Assembly: GCF_036227265.1 (NCBI RefSeq)
Contig: NZ_CP109446.1
Span: 3,109,001-3,173,000, forward strand
Direction: 5' to 3'
Length of the DNA stretch: 64,000 nt
DNA from: Streptomyces sp. NBC_01476
GTDB taxonomy: Bacteria; Actinomycetota; Actinomycetes; Streptomycetales; Streptomycetaceae
Translations under genes and position numbers: made by a program
Notes under the pieces: generated by a model
Database searches by the model: none
What the model was told of the DNA's origin: nothing
The model's input: only the letters and a program-made list of their open reading frames with translations
In this document: positions 17,942 through 25,037 of the stretch, piece by piece
How the letters are laid out: each line of letters starts with the position of its first letter
Numbering within the stretch: position 1 is the first letter of the stretch

Positions 17942-18964
17942 ATGACTGTACCGGCTGGGGGGACCATGACAGAGATCAGCGAGGTGCCAGAGGACTTAAC
18001 TCAACCCGACGGTATGTTCGGGAAGATCTTGAGGGAGTTCGGCCTTCAGTGGACGAATATCGCAGTGCTGTCTGGCGTACTTTTCAGCACTTTCGGGTTA
18101 GAAAAGTATATGAATTCTGGCGTCTGGACGATCTCTGCCGTTACTTCTTTCTGCGTCGCCTATTTCTTTCGGCGGCAGATCACCGGGGAATTCCCGAGGG
18201 TAGCGATGCTGTCCGGGCTTGCTGCGCTGCTTCTGCTGGGCGGTCCGCTACTCTACTACCTTCACAGGGGTGCGGACATCGGCGATCTGATCGCCGGTCA
18301 CAGGAATCTCAGCACTACCTATTTGGCCTGCTCGCTGGTCATACCGCTAGCCGTCGCGATCGTGGCGTATCGCCGCCAGGAGCAGGAACTCGGGGGGAGC
18401 GTCCCCGTGGTCATCAGGCAGGCCCTCAACGCCGCAGTAATTAGTGCCGCATTTTATCGGGAAAACCAGATTTACATGGTTACCGTTGCATCCATGGGCG
18501 ACGGGAAGGTTACTCTCCGGACGGCGCTCACGTACACCGTCAGGAATCGGAGAAAAGATCCCCAGCAGTGGTACGGGAGTTTCGTTTCCCCCGCCGCCGA
18601 GACCCGATATGTAAGAGTGGCCATAGATGGCAGGGAAATTGACGTAACAGATCCCGACTATCTCTCGCCGCGGGGACTTCGCGTATCGCGGACGATCCAG
18701 GGACGCAGCGGGCTGAAGGTGGAGTTCGAGGCCGAGGAAGACTTCCGCGCGAGCGACTCCGAGTTGTTCACCGCTTATGCTCCTACGGATTCTCTGGCCC
18801 TGATGGTAGAGAACCCCTATGCCGACTCACTTCGCTTTCATTTTGAAACTCTGTATCCGGTCAAAGCCGATCCCGAGACCGATGGCCAGATTGTATCTTG
18901 TCGCATAGACACCGGCTTGCTACCGTTCCAGGGATTCAGACTCCATTGGTCGCCCATCACATGA
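17942..18964 (+). CDS. Four-TM membrane protein with soluble C-terminal domain, unrecognised
   Basis: A 340-residue protein with four predicted helices at about 37-53, 60-76, 87-107 and 125-143. A ~190-residue hydrophilic, beta-rich-looking domain follows, ending FRLHWSPIT. No family is recognised. It is the first gene of the cassette and ends 17 nt before the peptide gene, so it may export, sense or confer immunity to the product, or be an effector itself. ATG 17942 follows AGGGA; ATG 17966 is an alternative start. TTA codons occur at residues 19 and 53, which would make it depend on the bldA tRNA. Base composition is unlike chromosomal neighbours. Confidence 0.7.
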   Translation: MTVPAGGTMTEISEVPEDLTQPDGMFGKILREFGLQWTNIAVLSGVLFSTFGLEKYMNSGVWTISAVTSFCVAYFFRRQITGEFPRVAMLSGLAALLLLGGPLLYYLHRGADIGDLIAGHRNLSTTYLACSLVIPLAVAIVAYRRQEQELGGSVPVVIRQALNAAVISAAFYRENQIYMVTVASMGDGKVTLRTALTYTVRNRRKDPQQWYGSFVSPAAETRYVRVAIDGREIDVTDPDYLSPRGLRVSRTIQGRSGLKVEFEAEEDFRASDSELFTAYAPTDSLALMVENPYADSLRFHFETLYPVKADPETDGQIVSCRIDTGLLPFQGFRLHWSPIT

Positions 18965-18981
18965 TTGACAGGAGGTGAGAA

Positions 18982-19155
18982 ATGACTGAGACAGAAAGCA
19001 TCGTAGAAGCGGCAATTTCCCTGCTGGAGAGCAACGGGAGCGCCGCAAACGATGTTGAGCTGCGGACTGCCGAGTGCGTAGTTGACATGTGGAAATCCAG
19101 CCTTCCGGTTGTCAGTGCCGCTGAAAGCTCGCTGGTGGCCAATAAGTGCTTCTAG
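18982..19155 (+). CDS. 57-residue candidate RiPP precursor peptide
   Basis: A small gene with a near-perfect Shine-Dalgarno AGGAGGTGA six nt before ATG 18982. The peptide begins MTETESIVEAAISLLESNG, an acidic, helix-prone leader-like part. It ends AAESSLVANKCF; Cys32 and Cys56, Trp37 and Lys38 are the conspicuous side chains (CVVDMWKSS in the middle). It sits directly before a radical SAM gene and behind a membrane-protein gene, the usual place of a precursor peptide. No double-Gly cleavage site is clear. The coding call is strong from the ribosome site and position; the precursor role is inferred. It matches no family I can name. Confidence 0.7.
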   Translation: MTETESIVEAAISLLESNGSAANDVELRTAECVVDMWKSSLPVVSAAESSLVANKCF

Positions 19156-19161
19156 GCGGAA

Positions 19162-19201
19162 GGCGGCTGCTGGCCGTCGCTGCCCATGGGCAGCAGCCGC
19201 C
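19162..19201 (+). terminator. Stem-loop between peptide and radical SAM genes (attenuator)
   Basis: An 11-bp stem (GGCGGCTGCTG at 19162-19172 with CAGCAGCCGCC at 19191-19201) encloses an 18-nt loop that holds a second small dyad (GCCCATGGGC). It starts 6 nt after the peptide stop codon and ends 13 nt before the Shine-Dalgarno of the next gene. It is expected to protect or partly terminate the transcript so that peptide exceeds enzyme, as in many RiPP operons. Confidence 0.7.
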
Positions 19202-19224
19202 GATCCCAGCATTCAGGAGGCGTC

Positions 19225-20124
19225 ATGAAGCAGCCCTTCAAACTTTGGTTCGAGCTGGAAAGCCGATGCAATCTGCGCTGCCCGTTCTGCTTCAACCATT
19301 GGAAGTCGGGAGCCTCCGTGGCGCCTGCCCGCTCCCCGGTCGAAAAACTTAAGAAGAGCATCACAACACTACTTGAGGTTATTGATTGCACTCAGGTGGC
19401 ACTTTCCGGCGGCGAGCCCTTGCTGAATCCCGAATTACCCGCCTGGGTAGACTTCTTCGCGAGAAAGAACATCCCTAGCATTCTTACCACCAACGGTTTC
19501 CTGCTATCACAGGAAAAGGCCACTCTGCTGTCCGGTCTCGGGCTGGGGGCGGTCCAGATCCCCGTGCTGAGCGGGGACCGTGCGCTGCATGACAAGCTCT
19601 CCGGCAGACCATGCTGGGAACAGACCATCCGAGCCCTCGTGGCGTCCCGGACCGCCGGCCTGCCCGTTTCGATCGTTTTCGTTGCCACAAGGGAGAACCT
19701 GGGCTCGCTTCCCGGCGTTCTGAGTATGGCCAGGACCCTCGGCATCCGCAGAATCATATTCAACCGGTTCATCGCATCCGGAGCCGGTGTGATCAACGCC
19801 CCCGCCCTTCAGGTGACAGACGAGGAAGTCGTATCAGCCCTGGAGTCCAGCAAGATCGAGCTGTACGTCGGTGAAGTCGAGATCTCTCTCGGCGTACCGC
19901 TCGAACTCAGCCGGCCGTCCCCCATCCTCCGGACGATGCGGCCCAGTGAACACACCGCGCAAATAACCGTAGATGCATCCGGAGCCGTGAAACGCTGCAA
20001 CCAAGCGGTCAGCTCCCTGAGTCTGGCCACCCCGGGATTGACACGCGCCACGATCCTGGAGGCCCTGGGACAGCCACTAAAAAGTGGAGAATGTTACTGC
20101 GCGGACAAAAGATTAGAAAAGTAG
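19225..20124 (+). CDS. Radical SAM enzyme, probable peptide maturase
   Basis: A 299-residue radical SAM protein. The 4Fe-4S/SAM motif CNLRCPFC has Cys15, Cys19 and Cys22, and SGGEP for SAM binding is at 61-65. The C-terminus has Cys258, Cys290 and Cys292 (the last two in GECYCAD), a reduced SPASM/Twitch-like set that could hold an auxiliary cluster. AGGAGG lies 4 nt before ATG 19225. TTA codons are at residues 71 and 297. It follows the candidate precursor gene and abuts the GNAT gene. Expected role: radical modification of the peptide, such as a thioether, C-C crosslink or epimerisation; chemistry cannot be told from sequence alone. Confidence 0.85.
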   Translation: MKQPFKLWFELESRCNLRCPFCFNHWKSGASVAPARSPVEKLKKSITTLLEVIDCTQVALSGGEPLLNPELPAWVDFFARKNIPSILTTNGFLLSQEKATLLSGLGLGAVQIPVLSGDRALHDKLSGRPCWEQTIRALVASRTAGLPVSIVFVATRENLGSLPGVLSMARTLGIRRIIFNRFIASGAGVINAPALQVTDEEVVSALESSKIELYVGEVEISLGVPLELSRPSPILRTMRPSEHTAQITVDASGAVKRCNQAVSSLSLATPGLTRATILEALGQPLKSGECYCADKRLEK

Positions 20125-20154
20125 TTGTATATCTCCGACAGAAAAGAGTCTGCT

Positions 20155-20997
20155 GTGCAAAGCTACCTGAGCAGGGCCGCCTACACCAATCTATGGCATA
20201 TGATCTCGCTTATGGCATCAGTACGGAAGGGCGAGACGCTGTGGAACAATGATTGTTTTTTCTCGAGCGTCCCAGAAGTTAAAGCTGGAGCATTGCAGAA
20301 CGTCGCCATGCGAGTAAATCCCCAATTGGACCCCAGCGAGTTCGTTGCAGCCGCTGCCCGATTCTTCTGCGATCGCGGAAAGGGATTTTTCCTGTGGACC
20401 GAGGACAGCACTGATTCCGATCTGCGGAGAGTCGCCAGAGAAAACCACTTCGCAGAAATCGGGAGCGCCGCCACAGATCCGGTCATGGCACTTTCCGGAA
20501 ACGTACACAAGATTGCTTTACCAGCGACAGCTGCCGTGGTGCGCATCGAAGATGGTAATTCGAGCAGGAACCGCCTGTTCACTCAGGTCATCGGTTCGGT
20601 GTTCGATACTGATCCGCAGATTGCCCTCCGTGTGGTCAATGCATCGGGGTGCGGATCGGACGCCGCCGCGCACGGATACGTACTGCTGTCAGACGGGGTG
20701 CCGGTGACATGCGCCGTTGCACTGCAGCGCGAGAATATCCAAGGCATCTATATGGTTGGCACCAGGCCCCAGTACAGAAATATGGGCTTCGGTGCCGCCC
20801 TCGTGTCGCATGTCGTCGGGCAACGGAGATTCGGCGACGCTGGAATTTCCGTGCTCGAATCCACGGATATGGCGGCTCCTATGTATGCGCGCATGGGCTT
20901 CAAACGAGTCGGCGGCGGTCCTGCATTCATCGCCACCGCCGAACAGGCTGCACAGATCGCAAAGGCTAGGCCCGCGTTAGCTCCTGCACGCCAGTAA
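20155..20997 (+). CDS. GNAT-family acetyltransferase of the radical SAM cassette
   Basis: About 280 residues with two GNAT-like lobes. The N-terminal lobe is degenerate. The C-terminal lobe has the acetyl-CoA motif RPQYRNMGFGAAL (Arg208, Gly211, Gly213) followed by LESTDMAAPMYARMGFKRVGG. GTG 20155 is preferred (AAGAG 6 nt upstream); a TTG at 20125 abutting the radical SAM stop is an alternative. It could N-acetylate the modified peptide or act as self-resistance; neither is shown. TTA codons lie at 20518-20520 and 20977-20979. It is the last gene of the cassette. Confidence 0.8.
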   Translation: MQSYLSRAAYTNLWHMISLMASVRKGETLWNNDCFFSSVPEVKAGALQNVAMRVNPQLDPSEFVAAAARFFCDRGKGFFLWTEDSTDSDLRRVARENHFAEIGSAATDPVMALSGNVHKIALPATAAVVRIEDGNSSRNRLFTQVIGSVFDTDPQIALRVVNASGCGSDAAAHGYVLLSDGVPVTCAVALQRENIQGIYMVGTRPQYRNMGFGAALVSHVVGQRRFGDAGISVLESTDMAAPMYARMGFKRVGGGPAFIATAEQAAQIAKARPALAPARQ

Positions 20998-21435
20998 ACT
21001 GCTTACCTCTTCCCAACCGCAACCAGATGCGAATCGCCGGCTAGCATTTTAGGATACGGCTCGGCAAGGCAAATGGTTGTAAGCACAGACTCGGACAGGT
21101 CTCCGCCCAGGTCAGGGCTCGCGTGCCGTTCGACAACTGGAAAAATGATCACTCTCTTCTCGATCTACACCGGCCAGACGATCCCGTACAGCAGTTGGCG
21201 GGCCCGGATGTGGTTCGACTCCTGGATCTGGCGGGCCGTCAGCGGCGAGGAGTGCGGGCGAAGTCCGTGGCCAGGAGACCGGCCGGCTACGGGGGAAGTC
21301 GGCGGGAGCCGTTCCGGTTAAGGCCGACTCAGTACAAACCCGTGCCCTGATCGAGACCTCGGGCGTCACGGGGGTCCCGTAGAGTCCCGAGAGCGCGTTC
21401 ACTGAACGCGTTCAAGGGGAGGGGAGTGGAGTCCG
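20998..21435 (+). pseudogene. Gap with displaced 3' fragment of pmt (21150-21321)
   Basis: Bases 20998-21150 are low-G+C with no gene. From about 21150 one frame reads LFSIYTGQTIPYSSWRARMWFDSWI, then runs on to a stop at 21321. This is the pmt C-terminus with several synonymous and near-synonymous changes relative to the copy at 17385-17453, ending in the 22-bp identity block 21208-21229. It lacks the rest of the gene. The simplest reading is the ancestral pmt end left behind by insertion. The remaining bases to 21435 carry the promoter region of the next gene. Confidence 0.75.
21394..21410. promoter_or_regulatory. 17-bp palindrome upstream of the penicillin-binding-protein gene
   Basis: CGCGTTCACTGAACGCG is a perfect dyad about the central C, 26 nt before GTG 21436; the overlapping GAACGCGTTC (21404-21413) is a second palindrome. 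The position fits an operator or a 5'-leader hairpin. No cognate regulator is identified. Confidence 0.5.
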
Positions 21436-23076
21436 GTGCCCGTTGCACGGGGAGTCAAGACCGGGATCATCGGCACGGTGGCCGTGGGGATGCTGGCGGT
21501 GGCCGGCTTCGGCGCCTACAACATCTACTCGGGGCTGGACAACGGGAGCGACGGCGGAGATGGGGGCGGGACGGCCAACGTCGCCCAGCCGGTGGCCACC
21601 CCGGTCAGCGCGCAGGACATCTCCAGCACCGCCACTGATTTCCTCACCGCCTGGTCGTCGGGGGACATCGCGAGTGCCGCCAAGCTGACCGACTCGGTGC
21701 AAACGGCGACCGCCGCGCTCACCGCGTACAAGACGCAGGCACACGTCACCTCGGTGCAGATCGTGCCGGGGACGCCGATCCTGGCGAAGGTGCCCTTCAC
21801 GGTGAACGCGACGCTCAGCTACCCGGGCGTACCGTCGACGCCCTGGTCGTACAGCGGCTCGCTGAGCGTCGGCCGCAACGCGGCGGGCAAGCCGGCCGTG
21901 ACCTGGGCGCCCTCCGTACTCCACCCGGACCTGCAGGCCGGCGACAAGCTCGTCACCGGCCCGGCCAAGGCACCCGAGGTGGATGTCGTGGACCGGAACG
22001 GCAAGGTGCTGGACGCGGCGAAGTACCCGTCGCTCACCCAGATCCTCAAACAGCTCCAGTCGCGGTACGCGGCCACGCTGCACGCCGGAACCCCCGGCAT
22101 CGAGACGTACATCGAGGGCGCCGACGGCTCCCAGACCAAGACCCTGGACGTGCTGCGCAAGGGCAAGAACGCCCAGTTGAAGACGACGCTGGACGCCGGC
22201 ATCCAGGCCGCCGCGGAGAAGGCGGTGGCCAAGCAGCCGGACACCGCGGGCGTCAGCGCGCTCGACACCCGTACCGGCGGCATTCTCGCGGTCGCCTTCA
22301 ACCCGCCGACCGGCACCGACCACGCGCTGCAGGACCCGCAGGCCCCCGGCTCGACCTTCAAGATCGTGACGGCCACCGCGCTCTTCAACGCGGGCCTGAA
22401 GCCGAGCACTTCGTCGCCGTGCAAGAGCCCGGACAACGTCAACCAGGGCAAGATGTACACCAACGTCAGCGGCAACAACCCGTCCGCGACGCTGCAATGG
22501 GACTTCGAGCAGTCCTGCAACACCGGTTTCATCAAGCAGGTCGACCACATCTCGTCGGGCACCCTCACCACAACCGGGGCGACGTACTTCGGGATCGGCC
22601 CCGCCTGGTACGTGGGCACGTCCACCGACGACGGCAGCATCCCCGGCGGTACCGGTGACGAACTGACCTCGGAGATGATCGGCCAGGGCAAGGTCGTGAT
22701 GACCCCGCTCAACATGGCGTCGGTCTCCGCGACGGTCCGCGAGGGCGTCTTCCACCAGCCGACGATCCTGCAGGACAGCAGCGTCATCGACAAGCGCACC
22801 AGCATCGGCACCACTCCGCTGCCGCCGGGCATCAAGCAGAGCCTCCAGCAGATGATGCACGGCACCGTCACGGAGGGCACCGCACGGGGCGCGATGAGCG
22901 GCCTGAGCGGCAAGGTCGGCGCGAAGACGGGTTCCGCGGAGGCCGGGAATGTCCAGCCCAACGGCTGGTTCACCGCCTACCGCGACCATGTGTCGGCCGC
23001 CGCGGTCGTGCTCCAGGGCGGGCACGGCGGGGACTCCGCCGGGCCGATCGTGGCGGCGGTGCTGGGGGCGTCGTGA
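21436..23076 (+). CDS. Class B penicillin-binding protein (transpeptidase)
   Basis: A 546-residue protein with one N-terminal membrane anchor (GIIGTVAVGMLAVAGFGAYNIY), an NTF2-like/MecA-N-type region (about 55-150) and a transpeptidase domain. The active-site motifs are SxxK at 306-309 (STFK), SxN at 360-362 (SCN) and KTG at 497-499. It crosslinks peptidoglycan outside the membrane and belongs to the extra PBPs of filamentous actinomycetes, possibly used in sporulation. It starts at GTG 21436. The inserted cassette now separates it from pmt. Confidence 0.92.
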   Translation: MPVARGVKTGIIGTVAVGMLAVAGFGAYNIYSGLDNGSDGGDGGGTANVAQPVATPVSAQDISSTATDFLTAWSSGDIASAAKLTDSVQTATAALTAYKTQAHVTSVQIVPGTPILAKVPFTVNATLSYPGVPSTPWSYSGSLSVGRNAAGKPAVTWAPSVLHPDLQAGDKLVTGPAKAPEVDVVDRNGKVLDAAKYPSLTQILKQLQSRYAATLHAGTPGIETYIEGADGSQTKTLDVLRKGKNAQLKTTLDAGIQAAAEKAVAKQPDTAGVSALDTRTGGILAVAFNPPTGTDHALQDPQAPGSTFKIVTATALFNAGLKPSTSSPCKSPDNVNQGKMYTNVSGNNPSATLQWDFEQSCNTGFIKQVDHISSGTLTTTGATYFGIGPAWYVGTSTDDGSIPGGTGDELTSEMIGQGKVVMTPLNMASVSATVREGVFHQPTILQDSSVIDKRTSIGTTPLPPGIKQSLQQMMHGTVTEGTARGAMSGLSGKVGAKTGSAEAGNVQPNGWFTAYRDHVSAAAVVLQGGHGGDSAGPIVAAVLGAS

Positions 23077-23308
23077 GGGCAGCGGGGGACGGAGCCAACT
23101 CCCTTGCGGGGGGCGGAGCCGGCTCCCGTACCGGACGTGGCGCACCCCTCGCCCCCGGTACGTGTACGGGGCTGGCCGCGCGTACCTCCGTACGTACCGA
23201 ATCGCCCGCGCCGAACCCCGGCCCCGCAACTCCCCGCCCCGCAACTCCCCACTCCGCAACCCGCCGCCCCCCAACCCCCGCCCACCGCACCGTGAGCGCG
23301 AGCCGGCC

Positions 23309-24154
23309 TTGACCCCGCTGATCGCCGCCGCCGTCCTGCTCGCCGCCGTCACGCACGCGTCCTGGAACGCCATCGCGCACGGCATCAAGGACCAGCTCAT
23401 CGCCTTCACCCTGGTCGGTGGCGGCGGCGCACTGTGCGCACTGGCCCTGCTGCCCTTCGCCGCGCTGCCGCACGCGGGCGCCTGGCCGTACCTCCTCAGC
23501 TCCGTACTGCTCCACCTCGTCTACCAGTTCCTGCTGATGCGGTCCTTCCGGCTCGGCGACTTCGGCCAGGTCTACCCGGTCGCCCGCGGCATCGCCCCGC
23601 TCGCGGTCACCGTGCTGGCCGCGGTCTTCGTCCACGAACGCCCCGACGCCTGGCAGACCGCCGGCGTCCTGGTCGCCTCCGCGGGCCTGGCGGGCGTCGC
23701 GCTGTGGGGCATGCGCGGCCGGCGCCCCAACTGGCCCGCGCTGGGCGCCGCCGTCGGCACCGGTCTGTCGATCGCCGCGTACACCGTGGTGGACGGCGTC
23801 GGCGTACGCGGCTCCGGTACCTCGCTGGGCTACATCTGCTGGCTGCTGATCCTCCAGGGCGTGGTCATCCCGGTCCTTGCCCTGGCGCTGCGCCGCGGTG
23901 AACTCCTTCCGGCGCTGCGGCCGGTGGCCGCCCGCGGGCTGCTCGGCGGGGCGCTCTCGCTGACCGCCTACGGCCTCGTGCTGTGGGCCCAGACCCGCGC
24001 CGACCTCGCCCCGGTGGCGGCCCTGCGGGAGACGTCGATCATCGCGGGCGCCGCCATCGCCACCGTCTTCTTCAAGGAACGCTTCGGCCGCCCGCGGCTG
24101 GTGGCCGCGGCAGTGGTCGTCGGCGGCATCGGGCTGATGCTGCACACGAGTTGA
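23309..24154 (+). CDS. EamA/DMT-superfamily transporter
   Basis: A 281-residue membrane protein with about ten hydrophobic segments and two EamA-type halves (first starting HASWNAIAHGIKDQLIAF, second GLSIAAYTVVDGVGV). It is expected to export or import a small metabolite; the substrate is unknown. The TTG at 23309 is taken because the first transmembrane segment begins immediately after it; the 232 bp before it (23077-23308) are Pro/Arg-type low-complexity sequence with repeated CCCCGCAACTCCCC words and probably non-coding. The start is uncertain. Confidence 0.8.
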   Translation: MTPLIAAAVLLAAVTHASWNAIAHGIKDQLIAFTLVGGGGALCALALLPFAALPHAGAWPYLLSSVLLHLVYQFLLMRSFRLGDFGQVYPVARGIAPLAVTVLAAVFVHERPDAWQTAGVLVASAGLAGVALWGMRGRRPNWPALGAAVGTGLSIAAYTVVDGVGVRGSGTSLGYICWLLILQGVVIPVLALALRRGELLPALRPVAARGLLGGALSLTAYGLVLWAQTRADLAPVAALRETSIIAGAAIATVFFKERFGRPRLVAAAVVVGGIGLMLHTS

Positions 24155-24238
24155 CGCCGGCCGAAGCGGGCCCGCTACCGGCGGCCTGTCGCCGGCGGAC
24201 CGCTTCTGCGTACTCCTCCGCGGACGGCTTCGGCGCGA

Positions 24239-25033
24239 CTACTCGGCGTCCAGGGCGTCGAGCGCGCTGGTGAACCCGGCGTTGCTCTGCAGGATCCCGC
24301 CTTCCACCGGCAGCGTGACCCCGGTGATCCAGGAGGCGTCGGTGGAGGCGAGGAAGGTCACCGCCGCGGCGATGTCGGCCGGTTCGCCGATCCGGCCCAA
24401 CGGGTAGGAGGCGGCGGCCTGTTCGAGCACCGCCTCACGGCCTTCCCACGCCGGGGTGCGAATCGTGCCCGGGGCAACGCAGTTGACCCGGACGCCGGTG
24501 GGCGCCGCGTGCACGGCGAGGGTGCGGGTGAGGGATATCAGGCCGGCTTTCGCCGCGCTGTAGGCATGGTTGCCGAAGTACGAAAGCCCGTTGACCGAGC
24601 CGATGTTGACGATCGCCCCGCGCCGTGACGGCGCCTCGGCGAGAAAGGGCAGCGCCGCCCGCGAGCACCGCATCGCGCCGGTCAGCGACACATCGAGGTC
24701 GACCCGCCACACCTCGTCGGACTCCTTGGTGAAGTCGTCCTCGTGCCACCCGCAGGAGTACGCGTTGTTGACCAGCACGTCCAGCCCGCCGAAGACACCG
24801 GCCGCGTACGAGATCGCCGCGTCGACCGACGTACGGTCGGCGACGTCGCAGCTGTACGGCTCGGCGCGCCCTCCGCTGCTGCGGATCGAGGCGGCCGTCT
24901 TCGCCGCCGCCTCCTCGTTGATGTCCGCGATCAGTACCGTCGCGCCCTCGCCTGCGAACCTGCGGGCGGTGGCCTCACCGATCCCGCGCGCCGCACCCGT
25001 CACTACCACGCCGTACGTGTCGAAGCGTCCCAT
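24239..25033 (-). CDS. Short-chain dehydrogenase/reductase
   Basis: A 264-residue classical SDR with NAD(P) motif TGAARGIG, NNAYS in place of NNAG, catalytic Ser in NIGSVNG and Tyr/Lys in HAYSAAKAGL. The end GVTLPVEGGIL is typical of 3-oxoacyl-reductase-like SDRs. Substrate unknown. It starts 4 nt after the stop of the serine hydrolase gene, so the two form one transcription unit. Confidence 0.9.
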   Translation of the reverse strand: MGRFDTYGVVVTGAARGIGEATARRFAGEGATVLIADINEEAAAKTAASIRSSGGRAEPYSCDVADRTSVDAAISYAAGVFGGLDVLVNNAYSCGWHEDDFTKESDEVWRVDLDVSLTGAMRCSRAALPFLAEAPSRRGAIVNIGSVNGLSYFGNHAYSAAKAGLISLTRTLAVHAAPTGVRVNCVAPGTIRTPAWEGREAVLEQAAASYPLGRIGEPADIAAAVTFLASTDASWITGVTLPVEGGILQSNAGFTSALDALDAE

Positions 25034-25037
25034 CGGG

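Larger units (their letters stand above)
17432..21229. mobile_element. Putative integrated cassette at the 3' end of pmt
   Basis: About 3.8 kb bounded by the two 22-bp copies. Sampled lines inside are near 50-58% G+C (31 of 60 bases at 18001-18060), against over 70% outside. All four genes face the same way as pmt. No integrase, transposase or conjugation gene is seen, so the element has either lost them or was mobilised in trans. It separates pmt from the penicillin-binding-protein gene, which normally lies close downstream in Streptomyces (from memory of the S. coelicolor order). Confidence 0.65.

Noticed and set aside
18914-19155. Peptide gene as a chance short frame
   Set aside because: Rejected as chance because of AGGAGGTGA at ideal spacing, tight packing between two genes of the same strand and a stem-loop immediately after its stop.
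19225-20124. Prokaryotic viperin (antiviral radical SAM enzyme)
   Set aside because: CNLRCPFCFN resembles viperin only locally; the other conserved viperin segments and a kinase-type neighbour are absent, while a small peptide gene precedes it.
21073-21321. Independent 82-residue gene after the cassette
   Set aside because: Its only recognisable part is the pmt C-terminus; no ribosome site supports the start, so it is treated as a displaced fragment.
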